The notes under the pieces are model-generated. The model was not told the DNA's origin. It saw nothing but the letters and a program-made list of their open reading frames with translations, and did no database searches. Shown in pieces: positions 23,575-32,502 of a stretch of DNA of 64,000 bases. This DNA is from Lawsonibacter celer. GTDB lineage: Bacteria > Bacillota > Clostridia > Oscillospirales > Oscillospiraceae. Where the stretch lies: assembly GCF_014281125.1 (NCBI RefSeq), contig NZ_JACOEA010000007.1:1-64000 (forward strand), given 5' to 3'. Position 1 is the first letter of the stretch; every line of letters begins with the position of its first letter. The position numbers were made by a program, and so were the translations under genes.

Positions 23575-24060
23575 ATGAACGCCATTGTAGCGGTAGACCG
23601 GAACTGGGCCATCGGCAAGGACGGGGACCAGTTTGTATACCTGTCCAGGGACCTGCACAACTTCAAGACAGTGACCATGGGCCACCCAGTGATCCTGGGC
23701 CGAAGAACCCTGGCCACCTTCCCCGGCGGTCGGCCCCTGAAGGGGCGGCGCAACCTGGTGCTCTCCCGTGACCCGGACTTCCGCCCCGAGGGGGCGGAAG
23801 TCTTTCGGGATCTGGACAGCCTGCTGGCCGCGGCGCCCGAAGACGCCTTCGTCATCGGCGGGGGCAGCGTATATGAGGCCCTGCTGCCCCACTGCGACAC
23901 CGTGTATGTGACCAAGCTCCAGGGGGAGTGGCCCGCCGACACCTGGTTCCCCCGGCTGGACCGGCTGCCCGGCTGGGCGCTGACCTCCACCAGCGCCCCT
24001 ATGGAGGAGAAGGGCGTGCGCTTCACCTTTGACGTTTACCGGAGGGAGGCGGGACAGTGA
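23575..24060 (+). CDS. folA: Dihydrofolate reductase
   Basis: A 161-residue DHFR reducing dihydrofolate with NADPH. The N-terminus MNAIVAVDRNWAIGKDGDQ and the NADPH-binding motif HPVILGRRTLATFPGGRPLK are characteristic, with FVIGGGSVYEALLP near residue 97. It sits between thyA and a NUDIX gene whose GTG start overlaps the folA stop, forming a tight nucleotide/folate operon. GGGAGGGG serves as ribosome site. Confidence 0.95.
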   Translation: MNAIVAVDRNWAIGKDGDQFVYLSRDLHNFKTVTMGHPVILGRRTLATFPGGRPLKGRRNLVLSRDPDFRPEGAEVFRDLDSLLAAAPEDAFVIGGGSVYEALLPHCDTVYVTKLQGEWPADTWFPRLDRLPGWALTSTSAPMEEKGVRFTFDVYRREAGQ

Positions 24061-24632
24061 GCTGGCTGGATGAGATCGCGGCCTACATTCCCCGGGACCG
24101 GCAGGAGACGGAGGATCAGCGTTTGATGCTGGAGTACGCCCGCCGTTTTCCCGGCACCCTGCTCACCCGGGAAAACGAGCTCGCGCACATCACCGCTTCC
24201 GGCTTTGTGGTCAACGCCGACGCCTCCAAGGTCCTCATGGCCCACCACAATATCTACCGGGTGTGGGCCTGGACCGGCGGCCACGCCGACGGGGAGGGCG
24301 ACCTGCTCTCCGTGGCCCTGCGAGAGGCCTGGGAGGAGACCGGTGCGGAGCACATCCGCCCCCTGTCGCCCCGGATCGCCTCCCTGGACATCCTGCCCGT
24401 GTGGGGGCATGTGAAGCGCGGGAACTACGTTCCCTCCCATCTGCATCTGAATGTGTCCTACCTGCTCACAGCGGAGGAGTCCGGCCCCCTCCGGATCTGC
24501 CAGGGGGAAAACTCCAGCGTGGCCTGGCTCCCCGCCGACCGCCTGCTGGAGCTCACCAACGAGTGGCAAATGGACGGGGTTTATACCAAGCTGCTGGCCC
24601 GGGCCAGGGCGCTTTTGGAACATCGTACTTAA
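24057..24632 (+). CDS. NUDIX hydrolase
   Basis: A 191-residue NUDIX protein with the box GGHADGEGDLLSVALREAWEETGA (about residues 77-100), fitting GX5EX7REUXEEXGU. The start is a GTG overlapping the folA stop (GTGA). The surrounding fold with ITASGFVVNADASKVLMAHH is typical of the MutT/8-oxo or nucleotide-sugar pyrophosphatase type. Co-transcription with thyA and folA suggests cleaning of oxidized nucleotides or dihydropterin/dihydroneopterin triphosphates; the substrate is not decided by sequence. Confidence 0.85.
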   Translation: MSWLDEIAAYIPRDRQETEDQRLMLEYARRFPGTLLTRENELAHITASGFVVNADASKVLMAHHNIYRVWAWTGGHADGEGDLLSVALREAWEETGAEHIRPLSPRIASLDILPVWGHVKRGNYVPSHLHLNVSYLLTAEESGPLRICQGENSSVAWLPADRLLELTNEWQMDGVYTKLLARARALLEHRT

Positions 24633-24682
24633 ACAAAAACGGCCCTGGTTCAGGTTGGAATGAAAAGATAGGAGGATTCGTT

Positions 24683-24892
24683 ATGAAAAACGCCGCCAGA
24701 AATGCCGTGTGCATCATCGCCGGTTTTGTCGTCCTGTGGTATGTGGGCGCAATGTTTAACTTCTTCCCGTTCCTTGCCGACGATTTGGCCATCCGCGCGG
24801 TCGGCTTTACGGGGCTTCTGATCGTCGCCGTCATAGTCATCTGCACCTGCTGGATCATTACAAAGCTGGAGGAAAAGAACCACGGTAAATGA
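24683..24892 (+). CDS. Small two-helix membrane protein, unknown function
   Basis: A 69-residue protein with two hydrophobic stretches (AVCIIAGFVVLWYVGAMFNF and FTGLLIVAVIVICTCWIITK) and a charged tail KLEEKNHGK. AGGAGG is positioned 8 bases before the ATG, supporting expression. It follows the NUDIX gene and precedes a terminator, so it is probably the last gene of the thyA operon. Family not recognised. Confidence 0.7.
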   Translation: MKNAARNAVCIIAGFVVLWYVGAMFNFFPFLADDLAIRAVGFTGLLIVAVIVICTCWIITKLEEKNHGK

Positions 24893-24899
24893 GCCTCCC

Positions 24900-24923
24900 G
24901 GACAGCCTCTTTTAGGGGCTGTC
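24900..24923 (+). terminator. Terminator after the thyA operon
   Basis: Stem GGACAGCC with a 7- to 8-base loop and its complement, followed by GTTTTCGTTT on the plus strand. Confidence 0.75.
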
Positions 24924-24988
24924 CGTTTTCGTTTCAGCGGTTTCCCGGCACTGCATCGCAAGCGCTTCTTTGAGGCCGGGACAAAAAG

Positions 24989-25015
24989 AGGGGAGATGCC
25001 GCTGGCATCTCCCCT
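24989..25015 (-). terminator. Terminator after the GTPase-nuclease gene
   Basis: A 12-base stem AGGGGAGATGCC with a 3-base loop, then CTTTTTG on the minus strand, just past the stop codon at 25020. Confidence 0.85.
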
Positions 25016-25019
25016 CATC

Positions 25020-27671
25020 TTATTTTTCAGAAGCCCGGCGGCGCTGGGCGCGCTCCAAGGCCGCCTTGACCGGCTGGGCGCGTTCCCGCCGGTTGTTGCG
25101 GGCGAGGATGTCCGCAATCTGGCCGTTGACCTGCTCCATCTCTTCCTTAAAGATGCGGGCGGACAGGCGCAGGGCCCCATGGCCCAGGATGATGAGCTGC
25201 TCGGCGCTGTCCGAGGTGGCCACCCGCACCCGGTGGCGCTTCCCGATCTCATAGGTGGCCCGCTCGATATAGGTGTCCGCCGTCTCGGCCTCCTTGGTGT
25301 ACACCACGTAGATATTGTGGTATCTGGACACCTCACCGGTGTTCCGGGGCACCTTGTAGGCGTCGAACACCAGGATGACCTCGCACTTCTTGAAGCCCTG
25401 GTAGTTGCTCAGCAAATCCATCAAAAGCTGCCGGGCCGCCTCCAGGTTGGTCCGGGCCACCTCCTTGAGCTCATCCCAGGCAAAGATGATATTGTACCCG
25501 TCCACCAGCAGATATTCCGGCCCAGCCGGAGGCGGCGGAATATGGCGTTTCCCCCCCGCCGGGGCCTGTGGTCTGGGGCGCTCCTGAGCCTGGAAGGCCC
25601 GGGGCTTCATCGGTCCGTAGGTGCGCTCAAAGATGGCCTGCAGCTCCTTGTCCTGTGCCAGGGAGTCGGCGTAGCCGCCGCTCCGGCAGGGTGGGGCGGT
25701 GTGGGCCTCTTCCTCCTCCGGCGGGATCTCCCCCAGGCGCAGGCCGCTGTCCACATGGGCACTGGCCTTCACCTGGTCCCATTTGACGGTGACGCCCGCC
25801 CCGTGGGAACAGAACACCGAATCCGCCGGGTTGTCCGTGTCCCGCTCCGGGTCATAGCCCAGGGCGGCCACCACCTCCGCCTGGTCATGGCAGGGCTCGT
25901 ACCCCCGCAGGGTGCAGGACAGCCGCCCCAGCCCCCTGGTGTAGGCGGCCACCTGGGCGGCGTAGTCCCGCAGGCCGGCCACCGGCGCGCTGCCGGTGAG
26001 CACAGTTTCCTCCCCCGCGCCCTCGGGGGCGTCCGCCCGACCGCCCATGCGCTGGATGTCCGTAAGGGCGCGTCCCACCTGGGCGGCGGGCAGCTCCAGG
26101 CGGAAGTCGTACCAGGGCTCCAGCAGGATGCTCTCCGCCTGCATCAGCCCCTGGCGCACCGCCCGGTAGGTGGCCTGGCGGAAGTCGCCACCCTCGGTGT
26201 GCTTCACATGGGCCCGACCGGCCACCAGGGTGATCTTCAGATCCGTGACGGGGGAGCCGGTGAGTACCCCCGGGTGGGCCCGCTCGGCCAGGTGGGTGAG
26301 GATGAGCCGCTGCCAGTTCCCATCCAGCTGGTCCGTGGGGCAGGCGGAGGCAAAGCGCAGGCCGCTCCCACGCGCGCCCGGCTCCAGCAGCAGGTGGACC
26401 TCCGCATAGTGGCGCAGGGGCTCAAAGTGGCCGATGCCCTCCACCGGCGCGGCGATGGTCTCCCGATAGACGATGTTCCCCGCGCCGAAGGCGACCTCCA
26501 GGCCGAAGCGCTGGGCGATCACCCGCTGCAGGATCTCCAGCTGGATCTCCCCCATGAGCTGCACATGGATCTCCCGCAGATGCCCGTTCCAGACGATGTG
26601 CAGCTGAGGGTCCTCCTCCTGCAGCTGGCTGAGCCGGGGCAGCACGGCGTGGGGGTCGCACCCCTGGGGCAGGTCCATGCGGTAGGTGAGCACCGGCTCC
26701 AGCACCGGCGGGGCGCTCTCCGCCTCATACCCCAGCCCCTGGCCGGGATAGGTGCGGCTCAGGCCGGTGACGGCGCACACCGTTCCCGCCTCTACCCCGT
26801 CGGCGGTCTGGAACCTGTCCCCGGAATACAGGCGGATCTGGTCCACCTTTTCCCCCGGCCCGTCCACCCCCGCAGCCAGGGCGGCCTTCACCTTCAGCCG
26901 TCCGCCGGTCACCTTCAGCCAGGTGAGCCGGGCCCCCTGGGCGTCCCGGGTAATTTTGAATACCTTTGCGCCGAATTCCTCCGGCCACACGGGCCGGGGG
27001 GCATAGCGCTCCAGCCCGTCCAGCAGCGCGTCCACCCCCTCCAGCTTCAGGGCGGAGCCGAAGTAACAGGGAAAGAGCTTCCGCCCGGCCGCCAGGGCGA
27101 CGATCTCCCCGTCCTCCAGGGTGCCCCGCTCCAGATAGGCGGTCAGGGCGTCCTCGCCGCACAGGGCGGCGTTTTCCAGCAGGACCGCCCGGTCCTGCTC
27201 CGGGGAGAAATCCACACATCCCCCGTCCAGCTCCCGTTTCAGACCGGCCAGCAGGGCCGCCCGGTCCGCCCCGGCCAGATCCATTTTGTTGACAAAGAGG
27301 AACACCGGCACCTGGTAGCGCTCCAGCAGCCGCCAGAGGGTGCGGGTGTGCCCCTGCACTCCGTCGGTGCCGCTGATGACCAGCACGGCGCAGTCCAGCA
27401 CCCGGAGGGTGCGCTCCATCTCGGCGGAGAAGTCCACATGCCCCGGGGTGTCCAGCAGGGTGAGGGTGCGGTTGGCCAGGGGGAGCATAGCCTGCTTGGA
27501 AAAGATGGTAATGCCCCGCTCCCGCTCCAGCGTGTCCGTGTCCAGAAAGGCGTCCTGATGGTCCACCCGGCCCAGCCGCCGCAGGCGGCCGCCCTGGTAG
27601 AGCAGCGCCTCGGACAGGGTGGTCTTGCCCGCGTCCACATGGGCCAGCAGACCGACGGTCAATCGCTCCAT
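25020..27671 (-). CDS. TetM-like translational GTPase fused to a Rae1/YacP-type NYN ribonuclease domain
   Basis: An 883-residue fusion. Residues 1-~640 are an EF-G/TetM-like ribosomal GTPase: G1 AHVDAGKTT (10-18), G2 ERGITI (51-56), G3 DTPGH (74-78), G4 NKMD (128-131), then domains II-V. A Pro-rich linker (about 660-718) leads to a C-terminal NYN/PIN-like domain (about 719-850) with acidic residues at D724 (LLVDGYNII), D770 (LVFDAYK), D799 (ETADTYIE) and D821 (ATSDSAEQ), as in YacP/Rae1, a nuclease that cuts mRNA in the ribosomal A site. Tetracycline resistance is not assured. A promoter and terminator make it a single-gene unit. Confidence 0.9.
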   Translation of the reverse strand: MERLTVGLLAHVDAGKTTLSEALLYQGGRLRRLGRVDHQDAFLDTDTLERERGITIFSKQAMLPLANRTLTLLDTPGHVDFSAEMERTLRVLDCAVLVISGTDGVQGHTRTLWRLLERYQVPVFLFVNKMDLAGADRAALLAGLKRELDGGCVDFSPEQDRAVLLENAALCGEDALTAYLERGTLEDGEIVALAAGRKLFPCYFGSALKLEGVDALLDGLERYAPRPVWPEEFGAKVFKITRDAQGARLTWLKVTGGRLKVKAALAAGVDGPGEKVDQIRLYSGDRFQTADGVEAGTVCAVTGLSRTYPGQGLGYEAESAPPVLEPVLTYRMDLPQGCDPHAVLPRLSQLQEEDPQLHIVWNGHLREIHVQLMGEIQLEILQRVIAQRFGLEVAFGAGNIVYRETIAAPVEGIGHFEPLRHYAEVHLLLEPGARGSGLRFASACPTDQLDGNWQRLILTHLAERAHPGVLTGSPVTDLKITLVAGRAHVKHTEGGDFRQATYRAVRQGLMQAESILLEPWYDFRLELPAAQVGRALTDIQRMGGRADAPEGAGEETVLTGSAPVAGLRDYAAQVAAYTRGLGRLSCTLRGYEPCHDQAEVVAALGYDPERDTDNPADSVFCSHGAGVTVKWDQVKASAHVDSGLRLGEIPPEEEEAHTAPPCRSGGYADSLAQDKELQAIFERTYGPMKPRAFQAQERPRPQAPAGGKRHIPPPPAGPEYLLVDGYNIIFAWDELKEVARTNLEAARQLLMDLLSNYQGFKKCEVILVFDAYKVPRNTGEVSRYHNIYVVYTKEAETADTYIERATYEIGKRHRVRVATSDSAEQLIILGHGALRLSARIFKEEMEQVNGQIADILARNNRRERAQPVKAALERAQRRRASEK

Positions 27672-27706
27672 TACCTCACCTCCCCTGAAAAAAGTCTGTC
27701 CCTATC

Positions 27707-27735
27707 AGTATATCGGCACCGGGCCTGAATTTCAA
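27707..27735 (-). promoter_or_regulatory. Sigma-A promoter for the GTPase-nuclease fusion
   Basis: On the minus strand TTGAAA (27735-27730), a 17-base spacer and TATACT (27712-27707) lie about 36 bases ahead of the start. GGGGAGGTGAGGTA supplies the ribosome site. Confidence 0.75.
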
Positions 27736-27740
27736 CCAGA

Positions 27741-27780
27741 AAAAGTCCCCGGCCGCAGACCCGTCATCTGCGGCCGGGGA
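27741..27780 (-). terminator. Terminator of the lactate/ETF operon
   Basis: A 14-base stem TCCCCGGCCGCAGA with a 7-base loop ends in CTTTTTC on the minus strand, about 260 bases after etfA. A second stem GGCCGCGGG...CCCGCGGCC lies near 27826-27850. Confidence 0.8.
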
Positions 27781-28042
27781 AAAGGTCTCATCTGTCGATT
27801 TTTGAAGGGTGTGGACTGCTTGTCCGGGCCGCGGGTCCGTCGCCCGCGGCCGGAGGAAAAAGAGGGTATTTGTAACATCGTCCAACGGCCCGCAGGGGGT
27901 CCGTCCGACCGGGGCGGCTCCGCCGCGCCCGACCTTTGGAGCGGCCGGTCCCATCCTCAGCCGCGTGTCTCTTGGGGGGACAGGGGGAGCATGCGCCCCG
28001 GCCTGTGAGAGACCCGCCGCCGCATCCGGCGGCCCGCCGGCC

Positions 28043-29032
28043 TTACTCAGCCTTGCGCTTGCGGATCTCCTCGATCATAACGGGCAGCACCTGCATGGCG
28101 TCGCCGATGATTCCCACGTCGGCCACGTCAAAGATGGGGGCGTCCTCATCCTTGTTGATGGCCACTACATAGCCCGAGCCGGACATGCCGGACACGTGCT
28201 GAGTCGCGCCGGACACGCCGCACGCGATATAGAGGGCGGGGGCCACGATCTTGCCCGACTGGCCCACCTGGTGGGCGCGGGAGACCCACGCTTCCTCGAT
28301 GGCTGGACGGGTGGCGCCCACCACACCGCCCAAGAGCTGGGCAAGCTCCTCCACCAGGGCGAAGTTCTCCTTGCTTCCCATGCCCCGGCCGCCGGTGACG
28401 ATGACCTTGGCCTCCTCCAGATTGACGGCCTCGGAGATCTCCTTGACCGCCTCCAGCACACGGGCCTTGACCGCGTCGGCGGGGACCTCCACCGTCTCGG
28501 CGGTCACCGCCGCGGCCACGCTCGCCTCCGGCTTGGAGAATGCACCTGAGCGCACCGTCACCGCCATGGGCAGGGTGTCCGCCGCCACGTCGTTGAGCAC
28601 CGTGCCGCCGTAGACCGGCACCGTCCACAGGACCTGATCGCCCTCAATTTTCAGGGCGGTGGCGTCCTGCACGCTGCCCAGGCACAGGCGGGCGCTCAGG
28701 CGGGCGGTGAGCTCACGGCCCAGGGGGGTGTTGCCCGCCAGCACGGCGGCGGGCACGTACTTGTTCACCATGGCCTCCAACGCGCAGGTCAGCGCGTCGG
28801 CACAGCCGTCTCCGAAGGCGCTGCCCTCTACCGAGAGCACGCCGTCGCAGCAGACCGCGGCCTTTTCCGCCGCCGCGGCGTTGTCCGTGCCGACAACCAG
28901 CGCCAGCACCCGGCCTCCGGTGAGTCCGGCCAGGGTGCGGGCGGGCGTAAGGGCCTCCAGCCCCACGTTGACCGCCTTGCCTTCCTTTTGCTCCAGGAAG
29001 ACCAGAATATCTTTGCGATTGCCCCAATCCAT
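28043..29032 (-). CDS. etfA: Electron transfer flavoprotein alpha subunit
   Basis: A 329-residue EtfA. The C-terminal FAD domain shows GGRGMGSKENFALVEELAQL, then WVSRAHQVGQSGKIVAPALY and CGVSGATQHVSGMSGSGYVV, and ends with the usual ADVGIIGDAMQVLP. With EtfB it carries or bifurcates/confurcates electrons between lactate or acyl-CoA dehydrogenases and NAD/ferredoxin. It is the last gene of the lactate operon, 13 bases after etfB. Confidence 0.95.
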   Translation of the reverse strand: MDWGNRKDILVFLEQKEGKAVNVGLEALTPARTLAGLTGGRVLALVVGTDNAAAAEKAAVCCDGVLSVEGSAFGDGCADALTCALEAMVNKYVPAAVLAGNTPLGRELTARLSARLCLGSVQDATALKIEGDQVLWTVPVYGGTVLNDVAADTLPMAVTVRSGAFSKPEASVAAAVTAETVEVPADAVKARVLEAVKEISEAVNLEEAKVIVTGGRGMGSKENFALVEELAQLLGGVVGATRPAIEEAWVSRAHQVGQSGKIVAPALYIACGVSGATQHVSGMSGSGYVVAINKDEDAPIFDVADVGIIGDAMQVLPVMIEEIRKRKAE

Positions 29033-29045
29033 GACCGTCTCTCCT

Positions 29046-29837
29046 TTACAGCAGCTTGGCCTCGGCCATCATGCCCACGGCCTTGATGGCGGAATCCGCG
29101 CAGGTTTCCTCTTTGATCTTCACGCCCGCCTGACGCTTGGCCGGCTCATAGACCTTGACCACATGGACGCCCGGCTGGCCGGGGTCCACCTGTCCCAACT
29201 CGGCGGCGGAAAGCACGGGTATGGGCATCTTGCGGGCGGCCATCTTGTTCTTGATGGTGGGATAACGGGGGTCATACGCCGGCTTGTTCACCGTCACCAC
29301 GCAGGGGGTGGCGGCCTCCACCCTGCGGTATCCCTCCTCGGTCTCCTGCTTGGCGCAGATGCCGCCGGCCGTCTGCTCGATGTCCACCAGGTCGGTGATC
29401 ACGCCCACGCCCAGGGTCTCGGCCAGCTGGGGGCCCAGCTGACCGGTGGCCCGGTCGGTTGCCTCGCGGCCGCAGAAAATCAGGTCGAAAGGCTTTCCGG
29501 CCTCGGTCTCAAGCCGCTTGATCGCGGCGGCGAGGATCTTGCTTCTCCCCAAGGTGTCAGCTCCCTCAAATGCGGGATCGCTGATCAGATAGCCCTGGTT
29601 GGCGCCCACGGCCAGGCAGGTCTTGACCGCGTCCTTGGCCCCCTCGGGGCCCACGGTGACGGCGGTCACGCTGCCACCCACCGCCTCCTTGAGGCGGGCG
29701 GCCATCTCCAGGGCGTAGGTATCAAACGCATTGACCACATTGGCCACGCCGTCCAGGTTGACTTCCTCGGTGCCCGGCTTGAGGCGGATCTCCACCGAAT
29801 CGTCGGGCACCTGCTTCAGACAGACCAGAATCTCCAT
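29046..29837 (-). CDS. etfB: Electron transfer flavoprotein beta subunit
   Basis: A 263-residue EtfB starting MEILVCLKQVPDDSVEIRL, with LDGVANVVNAFDTYALEMAA and FCGREATDRATGQLGPQLAE, the family core. In ETFs of the bifurcating type the beta subunit carries an extra FAD that reacts with NADH; which kind this is cannot be settled by eye. Placement next to lactate dehydrogenase and acyl-CoA dehydrogenase genes suggests a shared electron carrier. Confidence 0.95.
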   Translation of the reverse strand: MEILVCLKQVPDDSVEIRLKPGTEEVNLDGVANVVNAFDTYALEMAARLKEAVGGSVTAVTVGPEGAKDAVKTCLAVGANQGYLISDPAFEGADTLGRSKILAAAIKRLETEAGKPFDLIFCGREATDRATGQLGPQLAETLGVGVITDLVDIEQTAGGICAKQETEEGYRRVEAATPCVVTVNKPAYDPRYPTIKNKMAARKMPIPVLSAAELGQVDPGQPGVHVVKVYEPAKRQAGVKIKEETCADSAIKAVGMMAEAKLL

Positions 29838-29855
29838 GTCGTCTCCGCTCCTTGT

Positions 29856-30995
29856 TTAGAATCTGCCGATGGTGTTGTTGGCCACCACGATGCGCTGGAC
29901 CTCGTTGGTGCCCTCGAAGATCTGGAAAATCTTCGCGTCCCGCAGCAGCTTCTCCACCGGGTACTCCCGGCTGTAGCCGTAGCCGCCGAACATCTGGATG
30001 GCCTCGGATGCCACCTCCATGGCGATGTCGGAGGCGTAGCACTTGGCAATGGCCGACTCCTTGCTGTAGGTCAGACCCTGGTCCATCCGGGTCAGGGAGT
30101 GGGCCACCATCTGGCGGGCGGTCTCAATCTTGATGGCCATGTCGGCCACCTTAAACTGCAGGGCCTGGTTCTTCAGCACGGGCTTGCCGAACTGCACCCG
30201 CTCCTTGGTGTAGGCAATGGCCTCCTCCATGGCGCGCTGGGCGATGCCGGTGGCGATGCAGCCCATCCAGGTGCGGGCCTGGTCCAGGGTCTTCATGGCG
30301 ATGGAGAAGCCCTTGCCCTCGGCGCCGATCAGGTTGGAGGCGGGGATGCGGCAGTCCTCAAAGACCACGTCGCAGGTGTTGGAGGTGCGGATGCCCATCT
30401 TGTCCTCCTCATGGCCGGTGGACAGGCCGGGGGTGCCCGCCTCCACGAAGAACATGGAAATGCCCTTCACCCCGGCGGATTTGTCGGTCATAGCGGTGAC
30501 GCAATAGAAGGAGGCCACGCCGCCGTTGGTGATAAAGCACTTGCGGCCGTTGAGCACATAGCTGTCCCCGTCTTTCACGGCCACGGTCTTGCCGGCGCTG
30601 GCGTCGGAGCCGGCGCCCGGCTCAGTCAGACAGAAGGCACCGAAGCCGCCGTCCACAATGATCTGGCAGGCGCGCTTCTTCAGCTCCTCGCTGCCGGCGA
30701 TGAGCACGGGCTTGGTGCCCAGGCCGCTGGCGGAAATGGTGGTGGCAAAGCCAGCGTCGGCCTTGGCCATCTCCTCAAACAGGGCGGCCACGTCCACACG
30801 GCTCAATCCCATTCCGCCGTACTCCTCGGGGACCTCCAGCATATGCAGCTGCATCTCAATGGCCTTGTCGTAGATCTCCTTGGGCCACTCGCCGGTGCGG
30901 TCGTACTCCTTGCACTGCTCCTTGACTTCCTTCTCGCAGAAGTCCTTGACGGCGCCCAGCAGCTCCTGGGCCTCTTCCGAAATCAGATATGCCAT
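29856..30995 (-). CDS. Acyl-CoA dehydrogenase (Bcd-like)
   Basis: A 379-residue flavin acyl-CoA dehydrogenase. Landmarks are FCLTEPGAGSDASAGKTVAV, then GRKCFITNGGVASFYCV and the C-terminal MFGGYGYSREYPVEKLLRDA with catalytic Glu in IFEGTNEVQR. The closest functional model is butyryl-CoA dehydrogenase, which with EtfAB couples crotonyl-CoA (or acryloyl-CoA) reduction to NADH and ferredoxin. Its presence inside a lactate operon is unusual and suggests that lactate oxidation and acyl-CoA reduction use the same ETF. Confidence 0.92.
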   Translation of the reverse strand: MAYLISEEAQELLGAVKDFCEKEVKEQCKEYDRTGEWPKEIYDKAIEMQLHMLEVPEEYGGMGLSRVDVAALFEEMAKADAGFATTISASGLGTKPVLIAGSEELKKRACQIIVDGGFGAFCLTEPGAGSDASAGKTVAVKDGDSYVLNGRKCFITNGGVASFYCVTAMTDKSAGVKGISMFFVEAGTPGLSTGHEEDKMGIRTSNTCDVVFEDCRIPASNLIGAEGKGFSIAMKTLDQARTWMGCIATGIAQRAMEEAIAYTKERVQFGKPVLKNQALQFKVADMAIKIETARQMVAHSLTRMDQGLTYSKESAIAKCYASDIAMEVASEAIQMFGGYGYSREYPVEKLLRDAKIFQIFEGTNEVQRIVVANNTIGRF

Positions 30996-31053
30996 AACAA
31001 ATTTCCTCCTAACAGATTCGTCCGCTTTGTTTGTTGTTTTTATCGTTACAGCC

Positions 31054-32475
31054 TTACAGCTTGTAGCAGACCTTGCCGGGGTTGAGGATCAGATTGGGGT
31101 CGAACACCTGCTTGACGCCCTCCATCAGGCGCATGTTCACCGGGCCCACCATCTGGGCCAGGTACTCCAGCTTACCGTGGCCGATGCCGTGCTCGCCGGA
31201 AATGAGGCCGCCCAGCTCGGTGGCCTTGGCGTAGGCGCGCTTCATAAAGTCCGCCACCTGGCGCTCAAACTCCTTCACCTCCATGTCGTTGGAGCAGTTA
31301 TAGATGTGCAGGTTGCCGTCACCGGCGTGGCCAAAGCTCTTGACCTCAAAGTCGTATTCGGCGGCGATGGTGTTGATGAACTTCACATAGTTGGCGATCT
31401 CGTTGACCGGGACCACCACGTCGCTCTCGTCCAGCAGCTTGGTGTTGGCCTCAATGGCCTCCAGGAAGGTGGAGCGGGCGGCCCAGGCGTCCTTCTTGAG
31501 CTGGGGGGTGTCGGCCACCAGCACATCCAGCGCGCCGGCCTCCAGCACCACTTCGGAGGCCTGCTCGATGATCTCGTTAAGCTGGTCCTCATTGTCGCCG
31601 TCAAAGGTGATGAGCAGGTAGGCGTTGATGTCCGTACCCTCAAAGGTCTGGGGGAAGGTGCTCTTGCCCAGGTAGGACTCGCTCAGGCGGACGATCTCCC
31701 GCTCCATGAACTCCAGGGCCTGGGGATGCAGGTTGGCGCGCATCAGCTTGGGTACGGTGGCGATGCAGTCCTCCAGATTCTCATAGAGGACCACCAGGCT
31801 GATAACCTCTTTGGGGGCGGGGATCAGCTTGAGGGTGAGCTCGGTGATGATGCCCAGGGTGCCCTCGGAGCCGATCATCAGGTTGAGCAGGGAGTAGCCG
31901 GAGCTGGTCTTGGACACGCTGGCGCCCAGGTGCACGATCTCGCCGGTGGGGAGTACCACGGTCATGGCCCGCACATAATCCCGGGTGGCGCCGTACTTGA
32001 CGGCCCGCATGCCGCCGGCGTTGGTGGACACGTTACCGCCCAGAGTAGCGAACTTCTCGCCGGGATCCGGGGGATACAGCAGGCCCTGCTTGGCCGCGTC
32101 CTCCGCCAGGTCGTTGAGCAGCACGCCCGCCTGAACCCGGACCACCATATTCTCGGTGTCATAGCCCAGGATCTTGTTCATCTTGGTGGTGGAGAGCACC
32201 ACGCCGCCGTGGATGGCCACTGCGCCGCCAGCCAGGCCGGTGCCCGCGCCCCGGGGAGTGACGGGCACACGGTGCTCATTGCACAGCTTCATGACTGCGG
32301 CCACCTCTTCCGTGGTGACGGCCTCCACCACCACCTCGGGCATGGCCTTGCCGTAGATGGGCATCTCGTCGTGGGAGAAGTCCTCGTTGATGTCCCCGTC
32401 CACACTGACCCGGCCGGGTACGGCCGCCTTCAGCGCCTCAATGAGCTCGGGGGTGACTTTTTCGTACTGACTCAT
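31054..32475 (-). CDS. FAD-linked (D-)lactate dehydrogenase, GlcD/LctD family
   Basis: A 473-residue FAD_binding_4 / FAD-oxidase-C protein with VPVTPRGAGTGLAGGAVAIH in the FAD domain. The C-terminal FGHAGDGNLHIYN and LISGEHGIGHGKLEYLAQMV are metal- and substrate-binding motifs of this family. With adjacent etfBA it matches the confurcating lactate dehydrogenase complex known from Acetobacterium woodii, in which lactate reduces NAD+ at the expense of reduced ferredoxin. D-lactate specificity is inferred from the family and from the racemase upstream. Confidence 0.9.
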   Translation of the reverse strand: MSQYEKVTPELIEALKAAVPGRVSVDGDINEDFSHDEMPIYGKAMPEVVVEAVTTEEVAAVMKLCNEHRVPVTPRGAGTGLAGGAVAIHGGVVLSTTKMNKILGYDTENMVVRVQAGVLLNDLAEDAAKQGLLYPPDPGEKFATLGGNVSTNAGGMRAVKYGATRDYVRAMTVVLPTGEIVHLGASVSKTSSGYSLLNLMIGSEGTLGIITELTLKLIPAPKEVISLVVLYENLEDCIATVPKLMRANLHPQALEFMEREIVRLSESYLGKSTFPQTFEGTDINAYLLITFDGDNEDQLNEIIEQASEVVLEAGALDVLVADTPQLKKDAWAARSTFLEAIEANTKLLDESDVVVPVNEIANYVKFINTIAAEYDFEVKSFGHAGDGNLHIYNCSNDMEVKEFERQVADFMKRAYAKATELGGLISGEHGIGHGKLEYLAQMVGPVNMRLMEGVKQVFDPNLILNPGKVCYKL

Positions 32476-32502
32476 AGCTGAAATCCCCTTTTATGATGAA
32501 TT

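Larger units (their letters stand above)
27672..28042. other. 371-base intergenic region between etfA and the GTPase fusion
   Basis: It holds the ETF operon terminator, a second GC hairpin, and the promoter for the GTPase-nuclease gene. The rest is GC-rich with no supported gene; short ORFs crossing it lack ribosome sites. Confidence 0.6.

Noticed and set aside
25020..27671. Calling the GTPase fusion a tetracycline resistance gene
   Set aside because: Similarity to TetM is domain-level; the C-terminal nuclease and altered domain V make a drug-protection role unproven.
24996..27728. A 910-codon open frame opposite the GTPase-nuclease fusion
   Set aside because: It mirrors a gene with all GTPase motifs, has no start context or recognisable domain, and long antisense frames are common in GC-rich DNA.
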